A stretch of DNA of 39,152 bases from Rubrivivax sp. (lineage in GTDB: Bacteria > Pseudomonadota > Gammaproteobacteria > Burkholderiales > Burkholderiaceae_C). The stretch spans positions 1 through 39,152 of the forward strand of contig JAHECC010000019.1 of assembly GCA_024641965.1 (NCBI GenBank), in the 5' to 3' direction. Numbering within the stretch: position 1 is the first letter of the stretch; every line of letters begins with the position of its first letter. Positions 19,744 through 31,008 of this stretch are shown here, piece by piece. Made by a program: the position numbers and the translations under genes. The notes under the pieces are model-generated. The model made no database searches. It saw nothing but the letters and a program-made list of their open reading frames with translations, and was not told the DNA's origin.

Positions 19744-20502
19744 ATGGATATTCAAGGCAAGGTCTTCATCGTCACCGGCGGCGCGTCGGGGCTTGGCGAA
19801 GGCACGGCACGCATGCTGGCCGCCAACGGCGCCAAGGTGGTCGTGGCGGATCTGCAGATCGAGGCCGGGCAGAAGGTCGCCAAGGAAATCGGCGGGCTCT
19901 TCGTCAAATGCGACGTGAGCCAGGAGGCCGACGCGCAAGCCGTGGTGGCCGCCGCCACCGGCGCGGGCAAGCTGATGGGCTTGGTCAACTGTGCCGGCAT
20001 TGCGCCGGCGGTGAAGACCGTGGGCAAGGACGGCGCACACCCCTTGGGCAGCTTCAGCAAGACCATCATGGTCAACCTGGTCGGCAGCTTCAACATGATC
20101 CGCCTCGCCGCCGAGGCGATGTGCAAGAACGCGCCCGAGCCCACCGGCGAGCGCGGCGTGATGATCAGCACCGCCAGCGTCGCCGCCTACGACGGCCAGA
20201 TCGGGCAGGCGGCCTACGCGGCGAGCAAGGGCGGCGTGGTCGGCATGACGCTGCCGATCGCCCGCGACCTGGCGCGCAACGGCATCCGCAACATGACCAT
20301 CGCGCCGGGCATCTTCGGCACGCCCATGCTCTTCGGCATGCCGCAGGAGGTGCAGGATGCGCTGGCCGCCAGCGTGCCCTTCCCGAGCCGCCTGGGCAAG
20401 CCGGAGGACTACGCCAAGCTGGTGCACCAGATCGTCACCAACGACATGCTCAACGGCGAGGTGATCCGCCTGGATGGCGCGATCCGCATGGCGCCGAAGT
20501 AA
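19744..20502 (+). CDS. Short-chain dehydrogenase, 3-hydroxyacyl-CoA dehydrogenase type-2 like
   Basis: 252 aa NAD(P)-dependent oxidoreductase. Rossmann motif TGGASGLGEG near the N-terminus, acidic residue after strand two (VVVADLQ, favouring NAD), NCAGIAPA, catalytic Ser in ISTASVAAYDG and YAASKGG (Tyr/Lys pair). The overall pattern, including VGKDGAHPLGSFSKTIMVNLVGSFNMIRLAAEAM and FPSRLGKPEDYAKLVHQI, resembles human HSD10 and bacterial 3-hydroxy-2-methylbutyryl-CoA dehydrogenases of isoleucine or fatty-acid breakdown; the substrate is inferred. GGAG lies eight to nine bases upstream of the ATG and 11 bases separate it from adk. Convergent with the TonB receptor gene. Confidence 0.88.
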   Translation: MDIQGKVFIVTGGASGLGEGTARMLAANGAKVVVADLQIEAGQKVAKEIGGLFVKCDVSQEADAQAVVAAATGAGKLMGLVNCAGIAPAVKTVGKDGAHPLGSFSKTIMVNLVGSFNMIRLAAEAMCKNAPEPTGERGVMISTASVAAYDGQIGQAAYAASKGGVVGMTLPIARDLARNGIRNMTIAPGIFGTPMLFGMPQEVQDALAASVPFPSRLGKPEDYAKLVHQIVTNDMLNGEVIRLDGAIRMAPK

Positions 20503-20538
20503 GGCGGAGCCGACGGCCTGCCGCTGCGCCCGCCTCGG

Positions 20539-23274
20539 TCAGAAGGCGTAGGTCGCGCGCAGTATGAAAGCGCGCCCGATCGGGTTGCCGTAACGAAAAT
20601 CGTATCCGCTTGGGGGGCCGTTGCTCGTATTCGAGAACGGCGGATCCTGGTTGAACAGGTTCGTCACTCCTGCGGTGATGACGGTGTTCTTCGCACCGCT
20701 CCAGGTCAATGCCAGATCCCACGTGTTTACGGCACCAACATGGTTGTAGTACTGAGGTTCCACGTTGTTCTCGTCGTCATAGCCACTGCTGTAACGATTG
20801 ATCAGGTTCGCCAGCCATGGTCCCTGCTGCCAGCCCAAGTTGAGCACTTGGCGATAACGGGAAACCGGCTGCCCATTGAAGTAGGTGCCGAGGTTGTTGT
20901 TGTAGACACCGCCGGCTTCCAGTTGGTACTCGTAGTTCAGCACATAGGTTGCCTGCCAGCCTAGCAAGAAGCGGCCATAGTCGGCTACGGGGCTTCGCCA
21001 TGTCGCGGCAAGGTCGATGCCGCTGGTCTTGTAGGTGCCGAGATTGGTCTTGGTGTTGTCGACATAGGCAATCGGATCGCCACCGCCGAAGCCGCAGTTG
21101 TTGTAGTTGCCGATTTGCGCCGGCGGCACTTGGCTGCAGCGAATGATGCGGTCTGCGTATTTCACCGGATCTGCAAAGATCGCGTCTTCCTGGACATTGC
21201 CAATGCTGTCGTTGACGACATAGTTCCAGTAGTCGATGCTCATCACCAGCGATGCCGTCGGCTGGAATACCAGGCCTGTGCTCCAGGCGGTGGAGGTTTC
21301 AGGCTGCACCTGCGTATTACCGCCCAGGGTCTGCTGGTACTGCGTGTTGCAGTCGCGACTTTCGACACCGCCCGCCGCTGTGTCGACATTTCCACCTGGG
21401 CACAACACCGGATCGCTCAAGCTGCCCGACGCCGTATTTGTCAGTTGCGGCTGTGAGTACACGTCGTAGAGGGATGGCGCACGGAAGCCCGTGTTGTAAG
21501 AACCTCGTACCAGAAGTTCCTTCGTCGGCGTCCAGCGCAGCGACGCCTTGGGGTTGGTGGTGCTGCCGAAATCCGAGTAGTTGTCGTAACGCAGCGCGAG
21601 GTTGAGTTCCAGATTTTTCACCACAGGCACATTGAACTCGACAAAGAGGCCCGTCCAACTGCGCGACCCCCACGAGTCGAACGCACCTTCAAGGCCGGAG
21701 CCGGCAGCTTGCCCGATGCGTGCGAGGTCGTTGGTGATGCTGACCTGGTCTCGGTAGTATTCGAGACCCAGTGCCATTGTCAGCGGCCCGTCCGGCAGCC
21801 TGTAGACCTCGGCGCTCGCATCGGCCTTCAATCCTCGCAGCCTTCCCTCTGACTGCTGCAGCAGGCCTGTGATCTGCTGTGACTGCACGTAGGCCATGCC
21901 AGCGGCCGTCTGGGCGCCAAAGGGGTTCAGCCAGGGCGGTACCTGGCCACTGGCATCGGGTGTTCCGCCGAGACCCGCAGCGATCCCGTCGCTGTTTACG
22001 TAGCCGTTGTTGAAGATGTTCTTGACGTTCGAGTTGGATTGCAGCGCAGCGACGGAATAGTCCCACGCGCCGTGGCTGCCGGTCCAGTCGAGCAAGAACC
22101 GATCGGTCTTGCTTTCGATGGTCGACGACCGTTTGCCGGCCGCGGTCGTACGCCACAGTACGGCATCGATTGGCGCCGTTGGGTCAAAGTCGGGGCTGGT
22201 GTTGGCGGGTGTGCCGGGCACGCCACCGCTGCCCGCACCGCCGGGGAAGAACGGATTCGAATTCGACATGCCGGGGAAGACCACCGTTGGCGCAATGCTC
22301 CCCGTAACGGTGTTGTTCCCCTGCAGAAACTCCAGGGAGACCAAGTTTTCCTTGTCGACCGCGTACGACCCCTTAATCATTGCGCTGAGTTGGGTCTGCT
22401 TGGGTATGAGGTCCGAATACGCGCTGTAGTCGAATCCACAGTCACCGAAACCGGTGGGCCGTGATGAAGGCGCCTGACAACCCGGCAGGCTCGGGTTGAA
22501 TTCGAAGTCACCCTGAAAGTAGTTGGACGGAAAGGTGAAGATCGAAAGAAGCTGATCCTGCAGGCCCCGGCTGGGTATGTATCCCGTGCTTGCAAAGGAG
22601 CGCGCCGACGCGGGCAGGGCCTTCTGCCATCGATAGTTGATGCTGCCAAAGAGGTTCCAGCCCTGTTCGGCCAGCGAACCGATACCGCCGGTGGCCCCTA
22701 TGTCGTAGTTCTCGCCTCCGCCGGAACTGAAGGGCTGAGACAACGAACCATTCAGCGTCAAGCCCTGGTACTCGCGCCGCGTGATGAAGTTGACGACGCC
22801 AGCGACGGCATCGGAACCGTAGATTGCCGAGGCGCCATCGTTCAGCACTTCGATTCTTTCCACCGCACCGTACGGGATGGTATTCAGGTCGACCGCGGTC
22901 ACCCCGCCGCTGTCATAGGAGTTGGCCACCATGCGCTTGCCGTTCACCAAGACCAGCGTTCGCGAGGCGCCCAGGCCGCGCAAATCCGCGTTAGATGCGC
23001 CGCCATTGATTCCAGAGATGGAGGTCGCCGTGTTGATGGAGGATTGATTCGAAGTGATGAACGACAGCGCCTGTTCCGCGTTTGTGACACCGGCCTTGGC
23101 CAGATCCTCGGTCTTGATCACTGTGATGGGTAGCGCGGCTTCGCCACTGATCTGTCGAATCGACGAACCCGTAATCTCGACCCGTTCGGCCTGTGCCGCC
23201 GGCCACCCGCCGATCATTGCGCCACCGCCCATCGCCAGAACTGCGGCTTTGCAGATTCTGCTTCTACTAGACAT
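20539..23274 (-). CDS. TonB-dependent outer-membrane receptor
   Basis: 911 aa from the ATG preceded by AGGAGT seven bases upstream; the open frame extends further but without a site. A signal peptide (about residues 1-27, ending AAQA) is followed by VEITGSSIRQ and a plug domain ([65 protein letters not shown]), then a long barrel ending in the aromatic C-terminus RATYAF. Many loops are Asn/Gly/Ser-rich. There is no regulatory STN domain and no recognisable TonB box. Base composition is clearly lower in GC than the flanking genes (31 of 60 bases in 21181-21240), suggesting later acquisition. Ligand unknown; the neighbouring peptide importer suggests a peptide or siderophore. Confidence 0.93.
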   Translation of the reverse strand: MSSRSRICKAAVLAMGGGAMIGGWPAAQAERVEITGSSIRQISGEAALPITVIKTEDLAKAGVTNAEQALSFITSNQSSINTATSISGINGGASNADLRGLGASRTLVLVNGKRMVANSYDSGGVTAVDLNTIPYGAVERIEVLNDGASAIYGSDAVAGVVNFITRREYQGLTLNGSLSQPFSSGGGENYDIGATGGIGSLAEQGWNLFGSINYRWQKALPASARSFASTGYIPSRGLQDQLLSIFTFPSNYFQGDFEFNPSLPGCQAPSSRPTGFGDCGFDYSAYSDLIPKQTQLSAMIKGSYAVDKENLVSLEFLQGNNTVTGSIAPTVVFPGMSNSNPFFPGGAGSGGVPGTPANTSPDFDPTAPIDAVLWRTTAAGKRSSTIESKTDRFLLDWTGSHGAWDYSVAALQSNSNVKNIFNNGYVNSDGIAAGLGGTPDASGQVPPWLNPFGAQTAAGMAYVQSQQITGLLQQSEGRLRGLKADASAEVYRLPDGPLTMALGLEYYRDQVSITNDLARIGQAAGSGLEGAFDSWGSRSWTGLFVEFNVPVVKNLELNLALRYDNYSDFGSTTNPKASLRWTPTKELLVRGSYNTGFRAPSLYDVYSQPQLTNTASGSLSDPVLCPGGNVDTAAGGVESRDCNTQYQQTLGGNTQVQPETSTAWSTGLVFQPTASLVMSIDYWNYVVNDSIGNVQEDAIFADPVKYADRIIRCSQVPPAQIGNYNNCGFGGGDPIAYVDNTKTNLGTYKTSGIDLAATWRSPVADYGRFLLGWQATYVLNYEYQLEAGGVYNNNLGTYFNGQPVSRYRQVLNLGWQQGPWLANLINRYSSGYDDENNVEPQYYNHVGAVNTWDLALTWSGAKNTVITAGVTNLFNQDPPFSNTSNGPPSGYDFRYGNPIGRAFILRATYAF

Positions 23275-23608
23275 GGCAAGGACTCCTATGGACACGAAAC
23301 CAGGAAACCCCAATCGTCGAAGTGGGAAACGTGCCAGCAACGCAGATCTGCAGGTTTTCACGCCCAGCTTCGTATAGCAGGATTCTCAGAGCCCGGGGCA
23401 ACGGCATATTGCAGGGTTATCCATTTGACAACGATCTTGCGTTTCCGCCCCGGCATGTCCCAACCAGCACAAAGCCGCGTACAGCAACGCTCTGCCGCGC
23501 TTAACCCCAATTCGAAGACAACCGGAGCGCAGAGCCAGCAAAGTCCCCATGTCCGCCGCTGACGTTGCTCGATCGCAACAGTCGACTGCGAACAGGCGCG
23601 CTCCCGAC
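23275..23608. other. 334-base intergenic stretch upstream of the TonB receptor gene
   Basis: No supported gene. On the minus strand a possible extended -10 (TG, one base, TATACG; hexamer at 23371-23376) lies about 97 bases before the receptor start; the best -35 match is spaced 19 bases away, so the call is weak. A TTGTCA further upstream is not well placed. No clear Fur-type palindrome and no strong terminator after the ATPase gene were found. Confidence 0.3.
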
Positions 23609-25452
<1,844 letters not shown>

Positions 25453-25456
<4 letters not shown>

Positions 25457-26892
25457 GCCTTGGCCTTCCTGTCGCCCGTACTAGGCCGAAAGACCCGCGC
25501 GCGCGGATCGAAGGCGTCGCGCACGCCGTCGGCAAACAGGTTGGCGGCCAGCACCAGCGTGACCATGAAGGCGAAAGCCGCGGCGAACGACCACCACACG
25601 ACGGGGTCGCGGCTCATCTCGCTGCGCGCCAGGTTGATCATGCCGCCGAAGCTGTTCATCGACGGATCGACACCGACGCCCACGTAGGACAACACCGCCT
25701 CGTACAGGATCAGCGCGCTGAACTCGAGCACCGTGACGATGAGCATCAGGTGCGCCACGTTGGGGAAGATGTGGCGGCGCATGATGCGGCGGTCCGACAC
25801 GCCGAAAGCCCGGGCCGCCTGCACATACTCCAGCTCGCGCAGCTTCAGCGTCTCGCCGCGCAGCAGTCGGCACAGCCCGGCCCAGCCGGTCAGGCCAAGC
25901 ACCGCGCACAGCAGGAGAAGCTTCAGGTCGGCGCGTTCCGCCCCGGTTTCGAACAGTTCGGGGTGCTGGTCGATGAACACCTGCACCATCAGCACGCACG
26001 CGGCGATCAGCAGCACGTTCGGCACCGACGACAGCACCGTGTACAGGTACTGGATGACTTCGTCGACCCAGCCACGGAAGTAGCCTGCCAGGATGCCCAG
26101 GCCCACCGCCAGCGGCAGCGTCGCCACGGTCGCCAGCATGCCGATGACGAAGGCGGTGCGAATGCTCTTCAGCGCCTGGTACAGCACGTCGTTGCCGGTC
26201 AGGTCGGTGCCGAGCACGTGGTAATGCGACATCAGCGCCAGCGTCGGGCCGAACACCAGGCCCAGCGCCAGGAACGTCCAGCACACGACGCGCCAAGGGA
26301 TCGGGCCCTGGCCTTGCCATACCTGCATGCCGGCCTCACGCCAGGGCAGGCCGCGCGCACGCCCCACGCCGGCCACCAGCAACGCCGACAGCAGCGCAGT
26401 GCACAACACGCCGAGCAGCGCACCGCTTGCGGCACGCCTCAGCAGGTCAGCGAGCCACTGCGTCTCGGGGTCGGCCAGGTGGGCGCCACCATGCTTGAGC
26501 CGTGGCGCGACGCGCTGAACCTCGCCGCCAGCATCGATCGACTCCTTGGTGAAACCCACGTACGCCAGCGGCCGCGAATAGGTGGCCTCGCGCGACTCGA
26601 CCAGACCGCCGAGCAACGCATCGAGCAGCGAATGCGTGCGCGTGTCGTAGGCGAGCGTGTCGCTGCCGGCAGCCGGCGGCAACAGCGGCCGGTAGTGCAG
26701 GCTGTCGAGCAGCGTGACGATCATGCACAACAGCAGGATCACCGACGATGCCAGCGCCGCCGCGTCGCCGAACACCTTCTTCCAATTGGCGGCCAGGCCC
26801 GGACGGCGCCACACCAGCGCGGCGTAGACGAACAAGGCCAGCGCCATCAGCCACATCGCGGCATCGGTCCATAGCAGCACGAACTTCGGCAT
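25453..26892 (-). CDS. Peptide ABC importer permease (YejE/DppC-like) with large periplasmic insertion
   Basis: 479 aa. Two N-terminal helices (about 9-27 and 43-63) are followed by a long non-membrane segment (about 64-155) unlike ordinary DppC proteins, another helix, and the BPD-transport core starting near HVLGTDLTGNDV. The EAA-type cytoplasmic loop is ELEYVQAARAFGVSDRRIMRRHIFPN. YejE also has an enlarged periplasmic part, which supports the Yej-like label. One base separates it from the first permease; it overlaps the ATPase gene by four bases. Confidence 0.9.
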
Positions 26893-26893
26893 C

Positions 26894-27877
26894 TCAGCTC
26901 AACCGGATCCGTGGGTCGGCCCAGGAGTAGGCCACGTCGATCAGCATGTACGACACGATGTAGAGCAGCGAGCCGACGAAGACCATGGTGCGCACCACGG
27001 CAAAGTCCTGCTTGGTGATGGCCTCGATGGCGTAGGCCCCGAGCCCGGGCAGACCGAAGAAGCTCTCGAACACCAGGCTGCCGAGGAACACATAGGGCAG
27101 GTAGCTGCCGGCGCTGGTGATGATCGGAATCAGCGCATTGCGCAGCACATGCCGATACAGCACGAGCATCTCCGACAGCCCCTTGGCGCGCGCTGTGCGC
27201 ACGTAGTCCTTGCCGATTTCCTCTAGGAACATCGCCCGGTAAAGCCGCGCCTCGCCGCCCAGCCGAGCGATCAGCGACAGGCCGATCGGCAGCACCAGGA
27301 ACTTCACCACGTCCCAGCCGGCGACGTAGCCCGACAGCGGCGCCAGTTTGAGCACGCGCGAAAAGAAATATTGACCGACGATGATGTAGAACAGGCTGGA
27401 AATCGACAGCATCAGCACGCAGGCGACCACGCCCCAGAAATCGAGCCGAGTGTTGCGAAGCATCACCAGCAGCAGCGCGAAGGCGGCGCTGGCGATGACC
27501 TGCAGCACGAACAGCGGCAGCGCCAGTTGAATGCTGACCCCCATGCGCGTGGCCATCTCGTGACCGATATCGCCGGCGCTTTCGGCATCGGCGCGGCCGA
27601 AGTCCAGTGCGAACAGCGACACCGAGCGCTCCCAGAAGATCGTGTCGGTGAGCTTCTCGCCCCCGGACTTCTTGTCGTTGAAGTACAGCGGCTTGTCGTA
27701 GCCGCGCTCAGCCTTCCACTTGTCGATGACTTCCTGGTTGATCCGCTTGCCGCCGATGTTCAGCCGCGCCATGTCGTCGGGCGTATTGACGGTGAAGAAC
27801 AGGAAGAAGGTGGCCAGGTTCACGCCCAGCAGCACGAGACAGCCATAGGCGATGCGGCGCACGACGTAGTTCAGCAT
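26894..27877 (-). CDS. Peptide ABC importer permease (YejB/DppB-like)
   Basis: 327 aa. N-terminal helix LNYVVRRIAYGCLVLLGVNL then a periplasmic segment with KWKAERGYDKPLYF, typical of DppB/YejB, and about five further helices. The EAA loop is EEIGKDYVRTARAKGLSEMLVLYRHVLRNALIPI. The ATG shares one base with the stop of the binding-protein gene (TGATG); an in-frame extension upstream lies inside that gene and is rejected. Confidence 0.92.
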   Translation of the reverse strand: MLNYVVRRIAYGCLVLLGVNLATFFLFFTVNTPDDMARLNIGGKRINQEVIDKWKAERGYDKPLYFNDKKSGGEKLTDTIFWERSVSLFALDFGRADAESAGDIGHEMATRMGVSIQLALPLFVLQVIASAAFALLLVMLRNTRLDFWGVVACVLMLSISSLFYIIVGQYFFSRVLKLAPLSGYVAGWDVVKFLVLPIGLSLIARLGGEARLYRAMFLEEIGKDYVRTARAKGLSEMLVLYRHVLRNALIPIITSAGSYLPYVFLGSLVFESFFGLPGLGAYAIEAITKQDFAVVRTMVFVGSLLYIVSYMLIDVAYSWADPRIRLS

Positions 27878-30105
27878 CAGGCCAACACCTCGCCGCGCGC
27901 GTTGGTGCGTTCGCGCTGGCGCAGGCTGCGCCAGCCGACGAACAGCAGCAGCAGCACGGCCGCGCCGAGCAGGATCACCGGCCACCACACCGGCTGGTTC
28001 CATTGCTCAAGCAAGTGCACGCGCTGCGCAATGTCCAGGCGCAGGTACTTGCCGTGGTCGCGGATCAGCACTGCGGGCTTGTAGTTGTGCACCCAGGACT
28101 GCGCGGCGCCGGAGGCGTCGGGGAATATGCCGAAACTCCACGGTGCATCGAGTTGCGCGACGCGGTTCATCTGGTCGATGACCGCCTGCTTCGCCGGCCC
28201 GTCCTCCAGGGTTTTCATCTCGGCGAAGAGCCGGTCGAACTGCGGGCTGGCGTAGTTGCCCGTGTTCTCGCCGTCATGCTCGGTCTTGCCGTTCGGGCCG
28301 TAGAGCAGGAACATGAAATTCTCGGCATCCGGGTAGTCGGCCAGCCAGCCCAGCGCGAACACCTGGTAGTTGCCCTTGCGCACCTTGTCCTGGAACTGGT
28401 TGTTGTCGGTGGCACGTATCTCCAGCTGTATACCGATCTTGGCGAACTGGCGCACCATCCAGTCGAGCCCGGCCTTCACCTCAGGCGTCGGCACGGCGTA
28501 GAAGTCGTAGTTGATGACCAGCGGCTTGCCGCTGAGCGCGTCGCGGCCGTTCGGATAGCCCGCTTGCGCTAGCAGCTGTTTGGCGTCTTCGATCGGCCGG
28601 CGCACCGCCTTCCCATCGAGCCAGCGGTGCGTCACCGGGTTGAGGCCTTCGGGCGTGCCTTGGCGCGAGCCGAAGATGCCCCTGGGCAGCGGCCCCATCG
28701 CCGTTTCGCCGGCGCCTTCGGGAAAGATCTTGGAATGCTCTTCCCAGTCGATGGCGATCGAGATCGCCTGGCGCAGCTTTCGGTTGCGCTCGCGCTGCTC
28801 GGGCGTGTCACCCCAGCCGATCGCCGGATCGAGCATGTTGAAGCCGATGAAGCGGCTGTTCACGTCCGGGAAACGCGGCAGCCTGAAACCCTTGGCCTCG
28901 TATTCCTTGCGCACCTCTTCGCTGTCCTGCATCTCGATCAGGTAGTCCAGGCCGCTGTTGGTGCTTTCGAAGATCTCGATGTCGTAGTAGCCCTGGCGAA
29001 ACTTGCCGCGCAGGGGCACGTTTTCGCGTTCGATCGTGAAGACGAAGCGGTCGACGAAGGGCATGGTCTTGCCGCAGTCGTCGAGCAGGCCAGCCTCGCG
29101 GTCGCCGGGCATGCCCTCGCAGGGGTACGGCTCGCCGCGGTAGTTCGGGTTGCGCTCGAGCACATGCCGCCGATCCTTGATCGACTCGACCATCATGTAC
29201 GGCCCGGTGCCTACCGGCCATTGATCCAGCGACAGGCCCACTGCCGCCATGCCCGGTTGCGCATAGAAGGCATCGGCCTCCCACGGCACCGGCGCCATGA
29301 ACGTCATCGACATCCAGTAGTTCCACTGCGGGTACTTGCCATTGATGCGAATGCGCAGCAGGTGCTTTTCCGGTGCGCTGGCCCCCGCCAGCGGCCAGCG
29401 ACGAAAGTCCAGGAAGGGCTTGTCCTGGCTGGTCGCCTCCAGGCCGGCGCGCAGCTTTCGATCCTCGTCCTTGATGCGCTGGCCGTAGTCCTTCAGGCCG
29501 ACCACGTTCTCGGCGAAGATGCCGAAGATCGGCGTGGTGATGCGTGTCGTCGCATGGCGCTTTAGCGCGTAGACATAGTCCTCGGCCACGAGTTCGCGCG
29601 TACCCACGTGTTCGAAGTCAAGCGGCGTGCGGCGAGCACGCAGTTCCTCCGGCCGCAGCGCGTGATAGCGATGGGCGCCCTTTTCATCCTTCGCGAAGGC
29701 CGGGTGCGGCTGGTAAAGGATGCCCGGCCTGATGCGGATGTCGTAGACGCTCTCGGCCACCTGCTCGCCCGGCGCATCGTCGGCCAGCCGCCTTCCGTCC
29801 TTGTCGAAGTAGTGCGGCCGCGCCACCTGCTCGGCCGTCTTGGGAATCAGCTTGAAGGGCCGCAGCAGGTAGTGGTAGCCATAGGGCGGCTCGTAGATCT
29901 GGTAGGTGTATGGCGTCTCGTTGGACCAGTACGAGGCCGTCGGGTCCAGGTGGCGCGGCGAGCTTTGCAGGAACGCACTGACGGCCGTGTTGCTCGCCGC
30001 CAGGTCGTCGGGCAGCGGGTTGTTATTGCAACCCGCCAGCATCACACCGGCCAGCCACGCCAGGCGGCGCAGCCCGTTGACGAGCGATATTGATAGGCCG
30101 CTCAC
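27877..30105 (-). CDS. Peptide-binding protein (SBP family 5), lipobox plus C-terminal membrane helix
   Basis: 742 aa, longer than YejA (about 600). A signal peptide ends in the lipobox LAGC (Cys26) with Asn, not Asp, at +2. The SBP_bac_5 body includes DYVYALKRHATTRI, WPVGTGPYMMVE, NPNYRGEPYP, RKLRQAISIAIDWEEH and LGWLADYPDAENFMFLLYG. The last 40 residues form a hydrophobic helix (about 706-725) and a basic tail (RSLRQRER), so both ends appear membrane-attached. GTG start, only three bases after the ldcA stop, with a poor ribosome site. It delivers peptides to the two permeases encoded next. Confidence 0.92.
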   Translation of the reverse strand: MSGLSISLVNGLRRLAWLAGVMLAGCNNNPLPDDLAASNTAVSAFLQSSPRHLDPTASYWSNETPYTYQIYEPPYGYHYLLRPFKLIPKTAEQVARPHYFDKDGRRLADDAPGEQVAESVYDIRIRPGILYQPHPAFAKDEKGAHRYHALRPEELRARRTPLDFEHVGTRELVAEDYVYALKRHATTRITTPIFGIFAENVVGLKDYGQRIKDEDRKLRAGLEATSQDKPFLDFRRWPLAGASAPEKHLLRIRINGKYPQWNYWMSMTFMAPVPWEADAFYAQPGMAAVGLSLDQWPVGTGPYMMVESIKDRRHVLERNPNYRGEPYPCEGMPGDREAGLLDDCGKTMPFVDRFVFTIERENVPLRGKFRQGYYDIEIFESTNSGLDYLIEMQDSEEVRKEYEAKGFRLPRFPDVNSRFIGFNMLDPAIGWGDTPEQRERNRKLRQAISIAIDWEEHSKIFPEGAGETAMGPLPRGIFGSRQGTPEGLNPVTHRWLDGKAVRRPIEDAKQLLAQAGYPNGRDALSGKPLVINYDFYAVPTPEVKAGLDWMVRQFAKIGIQLEIRATDNNQFQDKVRKGNYQVFALGWLADYPDAENFMFLLYGPNGKTEHDGENTGNYASPQFDRLFAEMKTLEDGPAKQAVIDQMNRVAQLDAPWSFGIFPDASGAAQSWVHNYKPAVLIRDHGKYLRLDIAQRVHLLEQWNQPVWWPVILLGAAVLLLLFVGWRSLRQRERTNARGEVLA

Positions 30106-30108
30106 GCC

Positions 30109-31008
30109 CTACCAGCCGATGAGGACCTCGCGCCCGTGCACCACCAACTGTACGCTCGCACCCTGCGGCAGCGTCAGCTTGGTCGGGATATGGCCGAAGG
30201 GCAGCCCGGTGAGGATCGGCGTGGTGCAGACGGAGCGCAGATGCGCGATGGCGGCTTTGAGCGAATAACCGCGATCCATCGGCGACTTGGTGCGCACCGT
30301 GAAGTCGCCCAGCAGCACCGCCTTCTGCGCCCCCAGCACGCCGGCCTGGTGCAGTTGCAGCAACATGCGCTCGACACGGTAGGGTTGTTCGTTGACGTCT
30401 TCCAGGAACAGCACGCCGCCGCGCACACGCGGCCAGTGCGGCGTGCCGAGCAGCGACATCAGCACGCTCAGATTGCCGCCCCACAGGCGTCCCTTCAAAT
30501 CCAGACCGTCGAAGCCGGCATCGCTGCGAAAGCCGACGGCTTCGAGCTCACCATGCATCGCCTCGTTGAAGCAGGCGGCGGTGACGTCGTCGACACCACC
30601 TTGCTCGTCTGCGCGGCCGAAGTCTTCCACCGCCGTCGGCCCGGCCCAACTTGGCACACCGCCATGCGCCAGCATGCCGAGCTGCAACGCCGTCACATCG
30701 CTCAGACCGACCCAGCGCGTGCCTAACTCGACACTGCGTGCCAGCAGCGGCCAGTCGATGCGGTCGAGCAGCCGCGTCAGTCCATAGCCGCCGCGTGTGG
30801 CCATGGCGATCGATGGCGCCTTCGTGGCCACGCGGTGCAGCGCGGTGAGCCGGGTGTCGTCATCACCACCGAAACGCTGGTGGCGCGCCATGGCAGCTGC
30901 ATCGATGTCGACCTGATAACCCATCGCTGCCAGACGCCGCGCCGCCAGGCGCAGCGGCGCCGAGCGGACCAGCACGCCGGCGGGTGAGAACAGACACAGG
31001 CTCGTCAT
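30109..31008 (-). CDS. ldcA: Muramoyltetrapeptide LD-carboxypeptidase (peptidase S66)
   Basis: Cytoplasmic serine peptidase that removes the terminal D-Ala from murein tetrapeptides, giving the tripeptide for reuse. 299 aa. Nucleophile Ser103 in VGLSDVTALQLG, likely Glu203 in FLEDVNEQPYRVERM and His273 in PFGHIPTKLTLPQG form the S66 triad; the ATRGGYGLTRLLD segment near residue 70 is the family's oxyanion region. It overlaps the tadA stop by four bases upstream and is followed after three bases by the peptide-binding protein gene, so transporter and enzyme are very probably co-expressed. Confidence 0.93.
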   Translation of the reverse strand: MTSLCLFSPAGVLVRSAPLRLAARRLAAMGYQVDIDAAAMARHQRFGGDDDTRLTALHRVATKAPSIAMATRGGYGLTRLLDRIDWPLLARSVELGTRWVGLSDVTALQLGMLAHGGVPSWAGPTAVEDFGRADEQGGVDDVTAACFNEAMHGELEAVGFRSDAGFDGLDLKGRLWGGNLSVLMSLLGTPHWPRVRGGVLFLEDVNEQPYRVERMLLQLHQAGVLGAQKAVLLGDFTVRTKSPMDRGYSLKAAIAHLRSVCTTPILTGLPFGHIPTKLTLPQGASVQLVVHGREVLIGW

